Notes: generated by a model from the sequence alone, not told the origin. A stretch of 64,000 nt of DNA from Reticulitermes speratus (GCA_021186555.1 JAJKFL010000011.1:9324001-9388000), one strand, 5' to 3'; positions 22,150-33,599 are shown, counted from the stretch's first letter. A program made the numbers and translations.

Positions 22150-24026
22150 TGACGACTTCGAGCAGTTAGCTTGAAGTTAAGACAGCCTCCGTACAAGAGC
22201 TCCTAACCGGTACAAGTTGCTCGCCCTCCTCTGCAACCACTGGCCCACGGCATTCACAGTGTTTCGTTATCCGCGCACTTGTGTCCGCGCAAGCTGGCTT
22301 TTGAAGGACCAAAGATGTGACCACCTGAAGGTGCGATGTCAGAGGTCAGAGTGCAGAGTGTATAGTGGCTGCCGCAACGTAGTCCATTCAAGTCCTGTGA
22401 TGGCCTGGCCTCAGTGGTGCGCAGACTTTTGTGTGGCCTGGCGTTGTCATGGAGGGACAAAACTTCGGTCACTTTTCTTGTAGGACAAACTTTGCACAGG
22501 CGAGACTTCAGACTTACTAGAGCTTACATACAACAGTCAGACTTCAGACTTACTAGAGCTTACATACAACAGTCAGACTTCAGACTTACTAGAGCTTACA
22601 TACAACAGTCAGACTTCAGACTTACTAGAGCTTACATACAACAGTCAGACTTCAGACTTACTAGAGCTTACATACAACAGTCAGACTTCAGACTTACTGG
22701 AGCTTACATACAACAGTCAGACTTCAGACTTACTAGAGCTTACATACAACAGTCAGACTTCAGACTTACTAGAGCTTACATACAACAGTCAGACTTCAGA
22801 CTTACTAGAGCTTACATACAACAGTCAGACTTCAGACTTACTAGAGCTTACATACAACAGTCAGACTTCAGACTTACTAGAGCTTACATACAACAGTCAG
22901 ACTTCAGACTTACTAGAGCTTACATACAACAGTCAGACTTCAGACTTACTAGAGCTTACATACAACAGTCAGACTTCAGACTTACTAGAGCTTACATACA
23001 ACAGTCAGACTTCAGACTTACTGGAGCTTACATACAACAGTCAGACTTCAGACTTACTGGAGCTTACATACAACAGTCAGACTTCAGACTTACTAGAGCT
23101 TACATACAACAGTCAGACTTCAGACTTACTGGAGCTTACATACAACAGTCAGACTTCAGACTTACTGGAGCTTACATACAACAGTCAGACTTCAGACTTA
23201 CTAGAGCTTACATACAACAGTCAGACTTCAGACTTACTGGAGCTTACATACAACAGTCAGACTTCAGACTTACTGGAGCTTACATACAACAGTCAGACTT
23301 CAGACTTACTGGAGCTTACATACAACAGTCAGACTTCAGACTTACTAGAGCTTACATACAACAGTCAGACTTCAGACTTACTGGAGCTTACATACAACAG
23401 TCAGACTTCAGACTTACTGGAGCTTACAAACAACAGTCAAATTCCACCGACGTCTTCCAGGCAAGAAGCTCATAAGAATAACTCGTTTTTCATCCCAGAA
23501 GAGTGCAGCCATGACTTCTTCTGCTGAAGATAGACTCTTGGATTTCTTCTTCCTGTTTCGTGATGAAGTTTGGCGCCATTCAGTCGATTGCTCCTTGAGT
23601 TATGGTTCAAAATTTTTTACCAATGTGTCTCTCCCAGTGATAATTTGCGACAGGAAGCCCCAGTTCATGCATCGTGTCTGCCCAAAGATCAGTGACGATT
23701 GCCTTCCTTGTCCGTCTGTCCGTGTATCAGCATTCGTGGCACCCAAATGATCACAGACCTTCGAATGGCCAAGCTCTTCAAAACTTGCCGTTACACTGCT
23801 TTGCCGGAGGATGGCGGTCGGACATATCAATCTTTGTCATGCGACCGTTGCAAAGTAATAAGTTCGTCAAACGACGGGCGTTGTCAGACATCACTGCAGT
23901 GCAGGGCGACCATTCCGTAGTTTGTCATTGCGTTCTACTTCACCTGCTTCACCTTCCTTCTTCTATCTTACCTACCGCCGAAGAGTTCCACGTCCATTGC
24001 CACTTTACCATGCAGTTTGAGCAAAC
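22150..24026 (-). pseudogene. mariner transposase, dead, with internal array
   Basis: Minus-strand pieces in order: FEELGHSKVCDHLG near 23750; IITGRDTLVKNFEP, ELKEQSIEWRQTSSRNRKKK and EEVMAALFWDEKRVI down to 23475; FLPGRRRWNLTVVCKL at the array edge. After the array come VLSLHDNARPHKSL, DIAPSGGHIFGPSKASL, CADNETL and AVGQWLQRRASNLYRLGAL. These track mariner landmarks (TGDETW, EWRHP, FWD, LHDNARPH, SPDLAPSDYHLFGPLK, WL...FY..GI). The TGDET Asp is shifted or lost, the APSD Asp reads Gly, and several frameshifts occur, so it is inactive. No terminal inverted repeats were found. An S2 SINE lies at its 5' side. Confidence 0.85.
22504..23439. repeat. 36-bp tandem array, 26 exact-length units
   Basis: Twenty-six head-to-tail units of 36 bp with no length change; nearly all variation is one A/G site (ACTAGAGC or ACTGGAGC). 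The first 14 units carry one G and the last 12 carry nine. The unit begins and ends within sequence that continues the mariner frame (TVVCKL on the minus strand). The array is thus an amplified stretch of transposase between the FWD and HDNARPH regions. On the plus strand it keeps a 353-residue frame open with DFRLTRAYIQQS repeats; I see no evidence that this is a gene. Confidence 0.95.
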
Positions 24027-24035
24027 GTTCATCAA

Positions 24036-24313
24036 GGCCGTGCCATGGCTCAGGCGGTTAGTCGCCGGCCTTTCACCGCGAAAGCCCGGGTTTGATCCCG
24101 GGTCAGTCCATGTGGGATTTGTGGTGGAAAAAGTGGCACTAGGACAGGTTTTTTCCCGAGTACTTCGGTTTTCCCCTGTCAGTTTCATTCCACCGGTGCT
24201 CCATTATAAGGAAAAACGAAAACAAAACTAATCATCTTCATCACAGGGTTGCACAATAAGCCTCAAGGTGCGTCCATAGCATCTGCTGCGGGGCCCTTCT
24301 CCACAAAAAAAAA
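24036..24313 (+). mobile_element. S2 SINE, full length, with target duplication
   Basis: It is a complete S2: GGCCGTGCCATGGCTCAGGC, box B GGGTTTGATCCCGGG, CATGTGGGATTTGTGGTGG, ACCGGTGCTCCATTA and CTGCGGGGCCCTTCTCC with an A9 tail. GTTCATCAA flanks it at 24027-24035 and 24314-24322. The host sequence is probably the 5' part of the mariner copy. Confidence 0.93.
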
Positions 24314-24373
24314 GTTCATCAATAGAAGTTTGCTTCCCACATTCAGCAATATAAACTCAAAAACTGCTGGTTT

Positions 24374-24611
24374 TTAACCCTTTAGAGCGCAGTGGTTACT
24401 TTATGTACCACCAGATTTGGCCTTCAAAAATACCATGTTGTGCCCACATATTCCGTTTGTATGTTTTGCATAGATTTCATATCACACAACGATTATTTCC
24501 CTATACAGCATTTATTGATTGGTTTTTATAACCGAGACGGAGTGTGTTTACTGCGCGGTACGAGCTGAATCTTTAAATATAATTCAGGTTAGTCAGTGTT
24601 TAAAGGGTTAA
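24374..24611 (+). mobile_element. G MITE, 238 bp, piggyBac-like, intact ends
   Basis: It starts TTAACCCTTTA and ends TAAAGGGTTAA: the TTAA target is duplicated and the termini are CCCTTTA inverted repeats, as in piggyBac-superfamily elements. Internal hallmarks are GTACCACCAGATTTGG, CACAACGATTATTTCCC and GACGGAGTGTGTTTACTGCG. It has no coding capacity. This is the reference copy for the other G copies (1459, 7258, 38226, 40644, 57568). Confidence 0.85.
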
Positions 24612-24927
24612 GCGCACATCAATTTCAGCCACCTTGGAATCAACTGTTGTGCTGGCACCTTTCGACTGAAACATTTGCGACTGCCAGAAAGTAGTCGAAA
24701 ATATTACAGAATTTCACTGATATAGTGGTGGGGGTAGTGGTTATTCTGAAGAAGATACGAAAACAAAAACAGAAGCTTTTCATTCCTAAATAGCCCCTCG
24801 TATTTTGGATAGCGGGAGGAATGACACAGGCTATATCCTTAACGCAATATAGAGAAAATCTCACCCCTTGCATCACTAAATTTAGTAACCTATGTTGTCT
24901 CAGTGACAACAGACTTCAAAATTCTGA

Positions 24928-25053
24928 CAATATATATTAACACCAACTCATACACAATGTTAAAACACAATATGAAATCACTTACGGGGTTTGTTTAAAG
25001 TGATTGCATATTGTGCTTTAACATTGTGTACGAGTTGGTGTTAATAAATATTG
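24928..25053. mobile_element. E-type hairpin element
   Basis: Arms of about 56 bp (24928-24983 and 24997-25053) are inverted copies with several mismatches, centred on a short G-rich spacer. The arm contains TTAACACCAACTC. There is no coding potential and no CTGARGAT motif. Confidence 0.65.
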
Positions 25054-25059
25054 TTGTAA

Positions 25060-26580
25060 TACACGCATGTACACGGTATGGGCAATGATAAATTCAACAT
25101 TCTGAGTTTTATTTTAAGAGTATTACTATACGCCTACGTCTGTAACGACACCGCGTACTTGTAACAATTTTTAGAGGAATGCGTGACGTAAGTTATGCCA
25201 ATATAGTAGAAAGCTGCACTGTACACTATTTTACGGCTGATCTGGACACAGCATGCTTTGCGGCAGGAGGAGTCGTGCTGACGTTTCGTGGTGTTCATAC
25301 TGTCGTCCATTTCGGTATTTCTAATATCGTGTCCTTCCATTTTCTTAAAAGAAGCAGTGAGAAAAATGTAGCCTAGCAGGAAGCAAAAAAAAAACATTAC
25401 ATTGGGTCTAAATACTCACAGGTATATATTTATCTTCTTAACAACATGATACTCTTTTTTTAAACGTATACAGTAAGATGAATATATATATATATATATA
25501 TATATTTAATTATATCTAGCAGGTTATGATTTTCTGTTTCAATTCAGTGTTCAAGTTATGACTCAATCTGTTGCTAAGCCACGTCAATTCCTAGCAATAT
25601 CTCTGACAATGCAGAAATATGTTGCTTCCCATAACAGTTAATGCGAGAAATTTCCTCCTTTTCGATACACGAATTACGTAAATTACTAATGCTCACTTTT
25701 CTTACACACTGATATCCATTTGGGATGTAACAGCTACATTCACCATAAACGTAGTTACAAAGTTACAAAAGTAATATATAGCGGTAAGGAAATATAGCAA
25801 TCAAAAGGTCAGAATGATGTACATAGATATAATGTTTATTGGACACAACTGAAATCCATCAAGTAAAAGAGAAATTGTATTTCTAAAAGATTCAAATAAA
25901 TTACGTTTAACAAATGAATGAAATTGTTACGGAAAGAATTGAAATATTGCAGATTAATAGGAAGACTTGTTAAAAAACGCCAAACTATATAACTGGTAAA
26001 TAATACAAACCTATTTAGGGGTCATATTGTTTCCAAAAAAAATAAAATTTCATAATATAATATAATTGCATTTATGAGACATCTCACACACACACTATCC
26101 AAAATTCTATCGTCTAGAGCGAAGTTTCTTATGTAAACCACAGTTGCAACTAGGCTTTACAAGCACATGCATTACCTGCACAATGTGCATTAAGCTGAAT
26201 CACACAAGACAACCTACACATGTCTGTCCGCATGTTTCATTTGCAAGACCAAGCCACTAGTAAAATTCCAGCAAATCGAGCACTGTACATTCATGTATTT
26301 GAGAAAACTGATAATTTTTTATTTAAGTTTTACTTCAAAAATAAATTATATTGGATAGACAGTATCAAAAAACTTTTCATGTTGACTTCCTCAGTGTTAA
26401 ACTCATTAGAATCCACTGAGAAATCTCGAAATTGCACTACACATGCAAACACTCGTAATTTTTACTCTTTGACACGTAACACTAGACTACGTGCTACACA
26501 ACCGTGGCATTAGATTTCGATTCCCCACAAAAGCACACATTTTTCTCCTCTCGAAATATTACAGACCGACATTGGGGCCT
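25060..26580. other. AT-rich unassigned DNA
   Basis: AT-rich sequence with a (TA)n run at 25484-25505. No repeat family or coding signal recognised. Confidence 0.5.
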
Positions 26581-26584
26581 ACCT

Positions 26585-26740
26585 AAAATTATAACTAATG
26601 GGTAGGAGAGGAGTCTCTTTCCAGGGAGTAAAGCGACGGAAGCATGAAGCTGACCACTTACCCCTATCTAGTTCCAAGTTCGGAACGCGTGGAGCTATAC
26701 CTCCACCTTGCCACGCTTCTTCAAATTTGGTGTTCGAATA
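26585..26740 (+). mobile_element. S1-like SINE 3' part, older
   Basis: The GGAGTCTCTTTCCAGGGAGT, AAAGCGACGG, CTGACCACTTACCCC and GGAGCTATACCTCCACC blocks are in S1 order. The 5' part is lost. Confidence 0.6.
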
Positions 26741-26749
26741 ATTGCAGGG

Positions 26750-27780
26750 AAAACATAAATTTTACATTTACGTTAAATTTCAGCCACCTCGCCTCTCTAA
26801 TTCAGAGCTGATGGTGAGGCCCACAGTGCCATCTACCGCAGTTTTAGTGTCCGCCTGATGCCTCAACACGCCACAAAATTGCCACCTCATGGAATGATCA
26901 CACTGCTGGCTGGCGATCCTTACTTCAGGTTGTATTAATTACGGGCTGTCTATGTTCAACTATAGGCGGATCCATTCACATTCATATCGTTTCGTTCCAT
27001 TACACACAAACTCATTTAAAATCGGTAGAGCTTTATACCTTGTGTTATTTTGTAATTTAAGTCCTTAAAAATGGCATTACATGCTACAGAACACAGCATT
27101 CATTCACAAGGAATCGTCTGAATAGAAGTACTACAGATACTCTGAAATAGGTTTACTGATCTCAGAAAGAGATGAGCTTACAGGGGTGGGTAAATAAATG
27201 AGAATGGTCCAAAAAGTAAGTTTACCAGGCGTATAATTCCGTAGCCAAAGAACCTCAAGTTATTGTGTTTATATTACGGAAATTCGTCGTAGCCATTATC
27301 GCCTGTACTCGGCGCTGAAGCAAAATTTCTACGGCAACAGTTTGAAACAGATAGCAATGTGAAAACGGCTGTGACAAGATGCTGAAGCAGAGGACACGGA
27401 TTGGTATCTACAGGAAGTATAAAAGCTCGTCCCATGTAAAGATAAATGCCTCAGCAGTGACCGGAACTGTGCTGCCAAGTAGTGAGATTAGAGTAAAATG
27501 AGTTTGAATTGAGCTTATTACAGCCGAAGATAAGGTCCAAAATAAATGGCGGGGCGCAGGGATGAGATGATATTCCGTAGACTGCTGTGAGCAATGGAAA
27601 AATATGAAGTGAAAAATTTTAAGAAAAACTAGTAAAATGATTGCAGTTTAGTGTCAATACTTTAATTTTAGAAGAGTAGGCCTGTTTGTTCCAGACGACC
27701 TCCATGACATTCGACACATTGCTGTAATCGCTCATTCTAGTTCTGCATAACTTGCTGCAATAGAGCACCATTAATTGTTC
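26750..27780. other. unassigned DNA
   Basis: No clear element. The last 150 bases may be a decayed upstream part of the transposase that begins near 27785. Confidence 0.4.
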
Positions 27781-27784
27781 CAGT

Positions 27785-28990
27785 TCCCCTCAACATTACG
27801 TCAAACGGTTACCTCTGCATAATGCAAAGGTGAGCATTTGTTGTGGCGTTTCCTTGTTCTGTGACACGGCCTTATGTCTTTGGGGTAAACAACCAGACGC
27901 TAGTCGTGGGACCTGAGGGCTATTGCAATAGACTGCTGACATTCAACAACAAGCAATGAGGCAGTGTCAGATATGTGTGGGTTCAACAGCACGGCGCTAC
28001 GGCCCACGTAACAAGGCAAAGTGTCAGATATGTGTGGGTTCAACAACACGGCGCTACGGCCCACGTAACAAGGCAAAGTGTCAGATATGTGTGGGTTCAA
28101 CAACATGGCGCTACGGCCCACGTGATAAGGCAAAGTGTCAGATATGTGTGGGTTCAACAGCACGGCGCTACGGCCCACGTAACAATGCAAAGTGTCATAT
28201 ATGTGTGTGGGTTCAACAGCACGGCGCTACGGCCCACGTAACAAGGCAAAGTGTCAGATATGTATGGGTTCAACAGCACGGCGCAACGGCCCACGTAACA
28301 AGGCAAAGTGTCAGATATGTGTGGGTTCAACAGCACGGCGCTACGGCCCACGTAACAATGCAAAGTGTCATATATGTGTGGGTTCAACAGCACGGCGCTA
28401 CGGCCCACGTAACAAGGCAAAGTGTCAGATATGTGTGGGTTCAACAGCACGGCGCTACGGCCCACTTAACAATGCAAAGTGTCAGATATGTGTGGGTTCA
28501 ACAGCACGGCGCAACGGCCCACGTAACAAGGCAAAGTGCCAGATATGTGTGGGTTCAACAGCAAGGCGCTACGGCCCACGTGACAAGGCAAAGTGTCAGA
28601 TATGTGTGGGTTCAACAGCACGGCGCAACGGCCCACGTAACAAGGCAAAGTGTCAGATATGTGTGGGTTCAACAGCACGGCGCAACGGCCCACGTAACAA
28701 GGCAAAGTGTCAGATATGTGTGGGTTCAACAGCACGGCGCAACGGCCCACGTGACGAGGCAAAGTGACAGATATGTGTGGGTTCAACAGCACGGGCCTAC
28801 GGCCCACGTGACAAGGCAAAGCGGGACGTTTCTAAGGGGAATGTCGACTTCACAATTTGGCAAATTCTTTGGCCATCATGTTCACCGGACTTGACAGCCA
28901 CAGACTTTCTCCTGTGGGAGTGTCTGAAGTGTAAAGAGTATGTTGTTTATCCAGCTTGTAACCAAGAACTAAAGGTTCATATGTGAACAG
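27785..28990 (+). pseudogene. Tc1/mariner-type transposase, dead, with internal array
   Basis: Plus-strand pieces: PLHNAKVSICCGVSLFCDT (compare PLHSxKVTVWCG in this superfamily), then YVWVQQHGATAHVTRQSVR (compare WFQQDGATAHT), which is repeated 15 times. After it come DVSKGNVDFTIWQ, ILWPSCSPDLTATDFLLWE and CLKCKEYVVYPACNQELKVH (compare WPPRSPDLTxxDFFLWGxLK...). The catalytic Asp of QQDGA is His in every repeat unit. Frames change at the array edges. It belongs to a lineage distinct from the mariner at 22 kb. I see no terminal repeats. Confidence 0.85.
27963..28819. repeat. 57-bp tandem array, 15 units
   Basis: Fifteen units of 57 bp; 15 x 57 plus 2 equals the span, the extra GT lying in the fifth unit. 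Each unit encodes the 19-residue transposase stretch around QQHGATAH. Repeated variant states (GCGCTACGG or GCGCAACGG, AACAAGG or AACAATG or GACAAGG) recur in non-adjacent units, showing that blocks rather than single units were copied. Confidence 0.95.
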
Positions 28991-28994
28991 CACT

Positions 28995-31360
28995 GTGCAT
29001 TTAGTTTGTGCAGTAAACTGACTACATTGATCAGAACAATGCACGGAGTGAACAACCTTAAATATTTGTTGTTTATTGCAGTCTTACAATAAGTTGTTCT
29101 CTTTGCCCGAATTTCCCCTACTCAGGCGACTCGCGTTATATGCGGGGTTCCTTCACAGAAGATCGCGATATATATCGATAAAGCTCAGAATGGAGAACAT
29201 CGACCAATAGCATGTAGTACTAAGAGGCTTAGTCACAAGAATTTACATTCAACATGATATTCAACATTAAACGGGTTATTTAAAAACCTATTAAGACACA
29301 AAAACAGTAAATAATTAAGTAGGTAAAAATAAATAATAATAAATAAAAGCATTGAAGCAGAATGTAAGTTCCATTTCTGAATTAATAAACCTGCATTCGA
29401 ATGGCGCTATACCGTGTTTAAGACAGGTGAATGGAGATTAATTGGGCAGTAATTCTTCAATATTTGATGAAGCAAGTGGGGCACAAAAACGCTTAAAACG
29501 ACAGTTGCAGTTATCCGGAATATTTACAGAGAGCTGGGTATAATTCTTTTAAATTTGTGACAGCATTTTTTTTTCTTATAGACAAATTCCAAACAGAAGA
29601 AAGGGAACGAAACACAAAACAACAAATAACAGAGCAAGAACTAAAAAATAACATAATTTAAAAAACCCACATTCTAAATTCAAACAACTTTCTTTCTGTT
29701 ACAAACAGTCAGTGTCAGTTTGCTTTTCTTTCCAATTCCCTAGACATAACAGTACACTGACATCTACTCTACAACCTCAAAACCAGAAAACGCCAGAAGA
29801 CGACATATTTCCGTTTTAGTTTTCATACTGCCTGTTTCAAAGCGCCAAAACAGGCTCCCGATCTTGTTTCCAATTTCAAAATCGATTATTTTAAAATTTA
29901 AGTCTCTCTAAATTCAGGCCCCATGCGGCCCCTGGCCCCACTTTACCACCACTGAAAACTCAAAAGCAGAGTAACGGTAGCACACTTTAATTTATTAACT
30001 TAGAGGCGTTCTATTGAAGCTGACAATGGCTACATTGGTAGAACAAATTGAAGCTTTGTGGCCTTTATATTGAGAAAATATTATGAAACCTATATACAGT
30101 GATTAATACAGCCGCCATGACAAATGACTATTGATACGCGGAACACAATTCAAAAGTGCTGTCGTTAACAATATGAACCCCCTCCCCTCCCCCGACCAAG
30201 CTCTGTTCCAATTGGAAGCAAGTTTTCTTTTTTTTTATTACTTAGTATTCTTTTCTCTGGCCTTCCATTTTCTTCGCTATTATGAGAGATTTTCATGGCT
30301 TTTGTTTTGTTTCTCGCCTTTGAATAGAAAGCATTTCGTCATGATAATGTTATTATAAGGCAAGATAATGGTTCTGGAGCACAATTTTTGGATCGTCCAA
30401 AGGAACACCTCTGCAAGGCCCGATATGCTAAGGCGTGATAACATCTTATTGTATCGACCGTATGCATTAGGCTACATTACATATTGACAATGCATCAATC
30501 ATAACGGGGGTAACATAAATAATTTATGTTAGAATCTGCATTATGTAAATAGGCAGAGCATATCTCAACCAAAGGGGTAATACGAGAATCGGACAAAGCG
30601 GTTGCTGTTTGTATTGGAATAAACGTGACGAATAACGAAGCAAACGCACAATACATAGAGATTGTCATCATTTCGTTGTTTTTTGTAATCAATAATATTT
30701 TCCATATACTCGTATTCTTTTCCTCGTAACATAAAGTTGCTATGTAACTGATTGCTTATAGCGATTTGTATTCCGCAGTCATCTTAGTGACAGAAGTACA
30801 CATTATATTGTAACAGTCATTTACAAGCAAAACTTACACAAACAGGAAACAATTCCACTAAAATAATTAACCTGTGGAGCGATCTTTGCTGATCATCTTG
30901 TTGTGTTGAGTGCGTAAAAACTAATGTGTCAAATGTGAAACTGTCGCTTAGTGTAGACAAGACCATGCATGTGTATTTCAAACAGAACAAACGACTTCAT
31001 TGGGGTCTGTTTTGGGGTCATCAAAGGGCTAGTAAAATAATTTATCCAAATTATTTCAAATTTTCCTGTGACAGCCCTAGGCCTATCCCAGTCCAACCTT
31101 ACCCTCGTGTAGCTTTGTTGTCTACCACCAAGAAAGAAAAACACCAATGACTTAAAACATAAACAGTTTTTGGAGAAAGCAGCAAATATAACGATAAATT
31201 GGTACGACATGTTCTTACAATGGATAGATTGAGAATCGTGTAGGCTATTATGCACTATCAGCAGGCAGAAAAACGTACACAGGACGTCAAATATAAAGAC
31301 TTCTGGACTGTTATACTCAGACCGGCAGGAGCCAAGATGCATAAGTCCTTGAAATTGTGA
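28995..31360. other. AT-rich unassigned DNA, 2.4 kb
   Basis: I recognise no mobile element here. An AATAAATAAAAG-type stretch lies near 29330 and an ATATATATCGATA patch near 29165. Short frames on both strands look like chance. Confidence 0.45.
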
Positions 31361-31365
31361 TGATG

Positions 31366-31422
31366 ATGTGGTGGTGGTGGTGGTGGTGGTGGTGGTGGTG
31401 GCGGTGGTGGTGGTGGTGGTGA
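31366..31422. repeat. (GGT)n trinucleotide repeat
   Basis: About 18 GGT repeats with one GGC. The Pro- or Val-runs in the overlapping frames come from it. Confidence 0.95.
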
Positions 31423-31944
31423 TGACGAAGACGACGACAACGCAGCAGGCATCAACTTCCTCCGACACATATGTACATTTCGAGCAATTACACATCATCA
31501 GATCCATGAAGGCAGTGTTTTTGCACAATACAGACGCTTATTATTTGTAGACTACTGTGGTGAATCAAGTAAAGGAGAATGAGAAGGGGGAACCTAACCA
31601 CTTTGGAAACTGGGACAGATGGGAGAATGATACTAAAATGCATCTTATAGGACGTGAGTGTATGAGGACTGGATTTGTCTGGCTTAGCGTAGTAGCGTAG
31701 AGTCTTCTAACAGCAGTAAAGAATTTTTGGTTTCCGTATAAGGCAGCGAATTTCTTCGTCCGCTGAGCGATTTTTAAGTTCAGAAAAAATATTTTACTCT
31801 ATAGAGTTAGGTAGTTGTAGGCTTCTTTAACGTATGCTTATATGTTCATGTTGGAATTTCAAGTTATCTGTAGCAATACTTCGGGGCTTCTGATTTACAT
31901 CTATAGGCCTACGACCAGCTTTTGTGAATATAAAGATCATTTGG

Positions 31945-32098
31945 TGTAGGTAAAGGTAAAGGTAAATTTCACCTTAGAACAGGCCATGAAGGCTGAGAGG
32001 GAAAGTAGAGGTATAGCTGTACTCTTTCTTTAACTTCGGCACTAGAAGGGAGTGGGTGTTTAATGCCACGCCCCGGTCGCTCTACCCCCGGGAAACAT
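31945..32098 (-). mobile_element. S1 SINE 3' half
   Basis: It begins with the complement of the S1 3' end (GTAAAGGTAAAGGTAAATTT, then AACAGGCCATGAAGG), and continues through CTTTCTTTAACTTCGGC to GGTCGCTCTACCCCCGGGAA, where it stops before the tRNA-like head. Confidence 0.8.
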
Positions 32099-32109
32099 TT
32101 GGTACAGAC

Positions 32110-32960
32110 TGTCTAAAAAGTTGGCTTATCAAATTTTGTCTCTGCCATGCCCTACACAAAAGAAAATAACTAATTTTCTGCACTGAAAAAGGTAAGAATG
32201 TAAAAGCATGCAGATGGACCCAAAACGTGTGTTTCAGACGTGATATTCATCATATTTTCTTTAGTAAAACACTAAGTCAAAACAAACACATTTATTTTGG
32301 TGAGCATTTTTCGTGGGCGATAATATGTGATACAGGACACTCAAAATTAAGGAACAGAAAAATTTGTCTTCTAAGACTTTAGTATGGGAAGAAAGGAAGA
32401 CAACTAACAAAGGGATATATATTTTTATGCGCCTGTCATAAATAAAGATAATGACAATAAAAAATAATAATACGAGTAATTCTTTAAATCTTATCATTAT
32501 TCTCCACGTGTTCCAATTATGTGAATTTCAAATCAGCCACGGAATTTCTAAAATGTTTCCGCGCAAAATTTGTCATATGAAATGTCGAATGAATAGTTAT
32601 AAGAAACAAAAATGTATAAATTAATGTTCTCAATGATTTCTCTTTCAATTCAATGGCTGCTCTGCGAGTTTTATCTATGCATCGCAGAAATTATGAATGC
32701 ACTGATATTACAAGCTGGAAGTTTAACACATCTGAAAGAAGTTAACGTCTTGATCGGACGCAGAAATTGCTCAGACCAATTTATAGCAACAAACCCTCTT
32801 TTCCACTTTCTTATATCTGCTATTCCTTCTTTTTTCCTTTGATCAAAATCACTTCTACACGAGATCATTTCTCTGACCTATGTTAGCATATCTTGCTTAG
32901 CCTTTCTTTCTCCATATCCAGTCTTGAAAAGAGGGGCTTTAATAAAATATGTCAAAGTAT
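32110..32960. other. AT-rich unassigned DNA
   Basis: No repeat family or coding signal recognised. Confidence 0.5.
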
Positions 32961-32970
32961 TCCTTATTTG

Positions 32971-33589
32971 GCCGATCCCAGTGGCCGTGCGGTCTAAGGC
33001 GTGGGTCTGCGGCCGCTCGCTTACTGGGATCGTGGGTTCGAATCCCACCGGGGGCATGGATGTTTGTGTTGTGTTGTAAAAGGACGGTTGTGGACCGTAA
33101 GTGACATGAAAGGACGAAAATGGATTATACAGAACAAAAATGGATCAAAGGGGAAAACCCAGGGATTAGTAAAAAAAAAAAAAATCCCACCGGGGGCATG
33201 GATGTCTGTCTCTTGTTGTGTGTTGTCAGGTAGAGGTCTCTGCGACGAACTGGTCCCTCGTCCAGAGGAGTCCTACCGAGTGTGGTGTGTCTAAAACGTG
33301 TGATCGTGAAGCCTCGAAAAATGAGTCGGCCTAGGCCCCCAAGGGGCTATCGAGCCATAGTACAGAGCTCTGTCGCAAACTAGGATTGTGGGTTCGAATC
33401 CCACCGAGGGCATGGATGTCTGTCTCTTGTGAGTGTTGTGTGTTGTCAGGTAGAGGTCTCTGCGACGAGCTGGTCCCTCGTCCAGAGGAGTCCTACCGAA
33501 TGTGGCGTGTCTAAAAAGTCTGATCGTGAAGCCTCGAAAAATGAGGCGGCCTAGGCCCCTAAGGGGCTGTCGAGCTATTGGGAAAAAAA
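32971..33589 (+). mobile_element. S3 trimeric SINE with one target duplication
   Basis: Three S3-derived modules lie head to tail: the head with GATCCCAGTGGCCGTGCGGT plus the 120-bp foreign insert and an A14 run (32971-33182), a nearly complete S3 body (33183-33365), and another S3 body starting at GGATTGTGGGTTCGAATCCC (33366-33589). TCCTTATTTG occurs once on each outer side (32961-32970 and 33590-33599) and not between modules. The whole therefore appears to be a single insertion. Confidence 0.8.
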
Positions 33590-33599
33590 TCCTTATTTG

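Noticed and set aside
22414-23475. 353-residue plus-strand open frame of 12-residue repeats
   Set aside because: It is the plus-strand translation of a 36-bp tandem array inside a dead minus-strand mariner. The unit length is a multiple of three, so one stop-free unit keeps the whole frame open.
23480-23500. CCCAGAAGAGTGCAG shared by the mariner and by the F family (13345, 56229, 59904)
   Set aside because: In the mariner it encodes the conserved ALFWD stretch and no similarity extends beyond about 17 bases. I treat it as chance.
27956-28894. 312- and 191-residue repeat proteins
   Set aside because: They are alternative frames over the 57-bp array derived from a transposase. The catalytic residue is lost in every unit and the frame shifts within the array.
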